From Mytilus trossulus (lineage: Eukaryota; Mollusca; Bivalvia; Mytilida; Mytilidae): a DNA stretch of 64,000 bases. Both the position numbers and the translations under genes were made by a program. How positions within the stretch are numbered: the stretch's first letter is position 1; every line of letters begins with the position of its first letter. Under the pieces are notes generated by a model, which made no database searches, was not told the origin of the DNA, and worked only from the letters and a program-made list of their open reading frames with translations. The stretch lies in the NCBI RefSeq assembly GCF_036588685.1, contig NC_086382.1:71273999-71337998 (forward strand). The letters run 5' to 3'. Shown piece by piece: positions 60,701 through 64,000 of this stretch.

Positions 60701-61260
60701 ATGATTGTTAATGTTCCCTGTAGTACATTATAGACTTTACAAAGGTTGATGTATAGTTAAGTGTTGCTCAGTCTTAAGTTTTCGATGTTGTGTTTGGTGT
60801 GCTCTTATTTGTCTGTTGTATTTTAAATGTTTTAGTTATGGCGTTATCAGTTTATTTTCGAGTTATGAGTTGGAATGTCCCTCTCTTGCAGTAAGCTTTT
60901 TTTGAAGTACTTCTAGTTCGATTGATACAATGATTGTCACATATGAATAAGAAATTTTACCGTATAGTTAATAAAAATAATACAAGGAGTCTACGGAACT
61001 TTCAAATGATACTATTAATCAATTAACTTTTGCCTAACATTTTGGTAACGAGCATCACTGAAGAGACATAAATTGTCGAAATGCGCATCTGATGCAAGAA
61101 CATTGGTACCGTTAATTTTATATAAACTATTTCTTTGAATTGTAAGTTTATACATTAAAAATCAATCTTTATAACTTATATTTGTTTCTTAATAAAATGT
61201 GTACGTACCAACAGAGAGTAAAATAATGATTATTAACACTTTTGAAATTTTCAGTAGCAT
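54769..61260 (-). CDS. Type I membrane protein with Cys-rich (SUEL-like) and CUB-like ectodomains, about 415 aa, seven exons
   Basis: Exons in transcript order: 61260-61209, 59495-59442, 59293-58904, 57194-56826, 56517-56377, 55970-55855, 54894-54769. Exons 1-5 end in phase 1, exon 6 in phase 0; all have GT..AG. Exon 1 is a signal peptide (MLLKISKVLIIIILLSVG). Exon 2 is a short charged linker. Exon 3 (residues 36-165) is rich in Cys and sequons and resembles galactose/rhamnose-binding SUEL lectin domains. Exon 4 (166-288) is CUB-like (FDIRF, C..RLHIQDG, GYFWLQV). Exon 5 is a membrane-proximal stalk. Exon 6 has a Gly/Val/Ile transmembrane helix (about 340-363) and a basic stop-transfer RLWKRYKDK. 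Exon 7 is an acidic tail ending MKTNV, a class I PDZ ligand pattern. It is probably a surface receptor or adhesion protein. The ligand is unknown; domain names are from pattern only. Introns hold dispersed repeats. Confidence 0.78.
57204..57460. repeat. 37-bp tandem repeat, about six copies
   Basis: The unit is GAATAACAAGTTCATCTGCA then ATACAACGAACACCACT. The first three copies are near-identical; later ones decay (TTTATCGATATT variant). It begins about 10 bp upstream of exon 4 of the minus-strand gene, inside its intron 3, right at the acceptor side. Confidence 0.9.
59550..59945 (-). repeat. Dispersed mytilid repeat, family B, long copy
   Basis: Contains GCAACACGACGGGTGCCACA, GATTACCCTTCCTGAGTACC, GTGTTGCTCAGTCTTTAGTT and GGTATTTTTCGCCCCTCGTT. 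It lies in intron 1 of the membrane-protein gene. Part of it recurs at 60760-60895 (TGCTCAGTCTTAAGTTTTCG..) and inverted at 30345-30480. Confidence 0.8.
60760..60895 (-). repeat. Dispersed mytilid repeat, family B fragment
   Basis: GTTGCTCAGTCTTAAGTTTT, then TCTTATTTGTCTGTTGTATT, then TATGGCGTTATCAGTTTATT. Confidence 0.75.
61030..61115 (-). repeat. Dispersed mytilid repeat, family D-related fragment
   Basis: ACGAGCATCACTGAAGAGAC, then ATAAATTGTCGAAATGCGCA, then GAACATTGGTACCG. Confidence 0.65.
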
Positions 61261-63530
61261 TCCTCACACACTAATTGAAAACAGGAATCAAACCGAAATA
61301 CATAAATTTCTGTGTGCTTAACTTGATTCACACTGAACGACATATATCACGTTACCTTTATAGCTTTATATTCTTCACAGAGTGTGAATTGTTCAATAGC
61401 ATGTCGTATTTATTATAAACAACGTTATCTTTATACTTATGTATATTTCATATTGCATGTTGGTATTTAAACTCAATCGACCCATTAAGCTTACTTTCTT
61501 CTTCAAGGTTAAAAGAAAAAGCTCAGTTTATGACGTCAACGGATACATGTGTCTTTTTTGGTCAAGTTGTGCATTTCGTGAACCGTCTATTAATTTCATT
61601 TTTTAACTTGTACAAATAATACTTTTTGAAATATCCTTGCACAGTTTTGGATAAAAAGCAATGTTATAATTCGTTAAAAAACAAAAACCGCGGCAACATA
61701 AACATAATGGGACCGAGAGATATAAGGGAATTGCTGTCTGATGTATTTTTAGGGACATACATGTATATTCTCATCCTTTCAATCTGCGGAAAACATAGAA
61801 AACAACTTAATAACTGAAAGAATGAATGAATTCCAACTCGCCCACACCATTATTTCTAGTGTGGCTTTCTCGATATTTTGTTAAACGAAATCATAAACTC
61901 AATTTGAATGGAATAAATATAAACGAAATAGATAAACAGTAACCAATGTCATTTGGTACAACAGAGTTGTGCAAACGTTTCTATGAAACCAAATTTGCAA
62001 CTCATGGGCGGGCTTGCGAATATATGCTACACTTTTTGTGTTATAAAGCAGATAAAGCCAATATTTTGTCGACCTTTTAAACTGATTTGTATACAAGTAG
62101 TTTGTTTTTATGTTTTGCCGTAAAACTACTGTCCAGGATTTAATTTTCACAAACACATTTATCTCAACCGAAGTCTATGAGTGCCTGCTCACATTCAGGA
62201 GCCTATAAATCAAAGGTTCTAGTTGGTTTATGTCTGTCATATTTGGTTTTAGTAATTTGTTTTGTCTTTAATCAGCTGTGAGTTTAATCCAATGAAAAAG
62301 AGTTGAATTTGAATGGTGATATGATTATTGTGCTACAGGGTAGTCGGTCAGATAAATTATGAAATCAGATAAACCAAAGAAATATTTACATCAATGAGTC
62401 TACTGTTTTCTTCAAATGGACAATTTCTTCATTTTTTTAATCTATAAAAGTATTTTATTTCTTTATTCTCTATTAACTAAAGATTCCCTCGATTCTGTTT
62501 GTTAACCGGATTCGGTTTTGCTAAATCGACAACCAACTTCAAAAAGTCATGGTCATATATATCTAATTATTCTTATTTATCATTCAATTTTGTAAGCACA
62601 TGCAGAGACTATTAAAACTTATAATAATCATCACATTCAAGTAGTTCAAATCAATGCCAATATACCAATTGAACTCATGAGGCACGCCCAAAGACAAAAA
62701 GGATACCACACCACTACACTTCACAGAGTATGATTTGCTCTAAAGGATGACATATATATAATAAACAACGTTATATGTATATATATATATCTATATTTAT
62801 ATGTGTACATATGATGACAAAAAAAAATTCTATTTCGTAATTTAAATTTAATTGGCATATTAAGTTTATTTTCTATTTGGAGAGATCTTTGTTTTATTTG
62901 AAAAGAAGTATGAACCTTTCAACAGAAAACTTTTGATATTCATAAACCAAATCGACACACTTATTCAGTGACGTCAATGTAGTCATTTTTTACCTATTCT
63001 TAATTCAACTATTGTTGTTCTTATTGTTTCGTGTTTAGCTTCTTAATGTTATGCTTTATTTTATTCAATATTTAAAAAACATTTATGCAAAGTTGTGTTT
63101 CAAAACGAATATTTTTAATCTCAAATAATGGAACCATAACTATAGGCAACTTTATAGAAAAATATCATGTTATTGATGTCTCATATTCACTTCCACTCAT
63201 TATTATCATTACTTATAATGTAGATCTTATTTTCGTTATTTATTTTGATGTAGATCTCACATATGGTTCAGGGACACAGTTATTTTCTTTTATTTTCCAA
63301 AATCGACTGGTTAGTGTGCACATTATATTATATAACTTGCAATGTTTCGTTCATACACCTTCCAAATTTGTTTATTTGTAATCTATGCATAAAACAGTTA
63401 GGCAGGGTCAAATTCATGTAAAATTTTGAGCATGAATATTTTCGTAAAGTAGTGCCTAGTCCAGTTTGACAAGATAAAAATGGGTATGTCTGAAGCAGTC
63501 AAACTGAATTTCAGGTTATTCAATGTAATA
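61261..63530. other. Upstream region of the membrane-protein gene, with duplicated promoter-like blocks
   Basis: No exon supported. A block around 61370-61560 (CTTCACAGAGT, ATAAACAACGTTAT, CATTAAGCTTA, TGACGTCA) has a diverged second copy at 62720-62990 (CTTCACAGAGTA, ATAAACAACGTTAT, CATATTAAGTTTA, TGACGTCA). A further partial copy at 63905-64000 (AACAGAAAGCTTTTGATATT, CATAAACCTAATCGACACA) matches 62920-62960. Confidence 0.5.
61531..61538. promoter_or_regulatory. TGACGTCA (CRE/ATF-type palindrome)
   Basis: Perfect CREB/ATF palindrome about 270 bp upstream of the minus-strand ATG. Others are at 62969-62976 and, inside the foldback element, 63719-63726. Function is inferred from motif only. 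Confidence 0.35.
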
Positions 63531-63535
63531 CTATA

Positions 63536-63824
63536 GGGTTATTGCATGAATATTGGGGAATATTGTCCCGAGTAGAATTTATATTGCACGAGCTTGCGAG
63601 TGCAATATATGTTCTACGAGGGACAATATTTCACAATATTCATGCAATAACCCTTTTATTGTATAGCAATATAATATTTGAAAGTAAAAATTGGTTTAAA
63701 CTAATATTTTGTCGTTGATGACGTCATGAATTTTGAAGATTTATCGCACTAGTGCAATATTGGAATTTATTGCACGCTAACTGTTGGTTACTTTCTGTGG
63801 GAAATATTATATTGCTATACAATA
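63536..63824. mobile_element. Foldback/MITE-like element with two nested inverted repeats
   Basis: GGGTTATTGCATGAATATTG at 63536 pairs with its complement ending at 63653; the arms continue inward (AATATTGTCCC/GGGACAATATT, TATATTGCAC/GTGCAATATA) around a short loop near 63580-63595. Next to it, TATTGTATAGCAATATAATA at 63657 pairs with the complement ending at 63824. The arms flank a TGACGTCA core. No coding sequence. Confidence 0.75.
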
Positions 63825-64000
63825 ATATTGGATATCGTTATTTAAATATATTTGTTATTTTCTATTCTAAGAGACATTTGTTAACGTTAACGGCATTATG
63901 TAAAGTTTAACAGAAAGCTTTTGATATTCATAAACCTAATCGACACATTTATTCATCGACGTATATAAAGGCAGGCATGTTTTAACTATTCTGTGGTAAA

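Noticed and set aside
1-64000. tRNA, rRNA or other structured RNA genes
   Set aside because: No cloverleaf or rRNA-like sequence noticed by eye; a covariance-model scan (tRNAscan-SE, Infernal) would be needed to exclude them.

Overview
The window is nuclear DNA from a bivalve mollusc, most likely a mussel (Mytilus or a close mytilid). The grounds are AT-rich sequence with long AT-rich introns, GT..AG exons, several interspersed repeat families that I associate with mytilid genomes, a BEL/Pao retrotransposon end and a tyrosine-recombinase retrotransposon. There is no bacterial gene organisation. All splice models were made by eye from reading frame, phase and splice signals.

Layout. (1) 1-1140: the 3' end of a BEL/Pao-type LTR retrotransposon (C-terminal integrase region of pol and flank). 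(2) 1140-3120: a degenerate minisatellite of about 50 bp units with higher-order duplication. (3) 4958-40508, + strand: a complete adenylate kinase 9 (AK9) gene with about 44 coding exons and a product of about 2040 aa. It has four P-loop nucleotide-kinase domains, five copies of a CPV..Y.FS..F..P..Y module and acidic linkers made of skippable phase-1 exons. Its introns hold a large 50-bp minisatellite (16795-19340), a 148-bp repeat array, a short TIR element and many dispersed repeats. Two small tandem duplications copy splice donors. (4) 41980-45130: a 30-bp satellite in two blocks. Between them lies an unprocessed pseudogene copy of the last exon of the next gene. (5) 46907-54120, + strand: a four-exon gene for a 466-aa protein with an N-terminal von Willebrand factor A domain and a C-terminal region resembling a divergent GIY-YIG fold. 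Its second intron carries a nearly intact Ngaro/PAT-like tyrosine-recombinase retrotransposon (47732-52511) with split direct repeats A1-B1-A2-B2 that read as identical pairs, so the insertion looks young. (6) 54769-61260, - strand: a seven-exon gene for a type I membrane protein of about 415 aa: signal peptide, Cys-rich SUEL-like region, CUB-like region, one transmembrane helix and an acidic tail ending in a PDZ-ligand-like TNV. It converges on the VWA gene. (7) 61261-64000: upstream DNA with repeated promoter-like blocks, TGACGTCA sites and a large foldback element.

The three host genes have no obvious shared pathway. AK9 is nucleotide metabolism (NMP/NDP phosphorylation). The VWA protein and the lectin/CUB-like membrane protein belong to lineage-expanded invertebrate families. 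The region to the right of AK9 looks like a dynamic segment where duplication, satellite growth and retrotransposition have acted recently.
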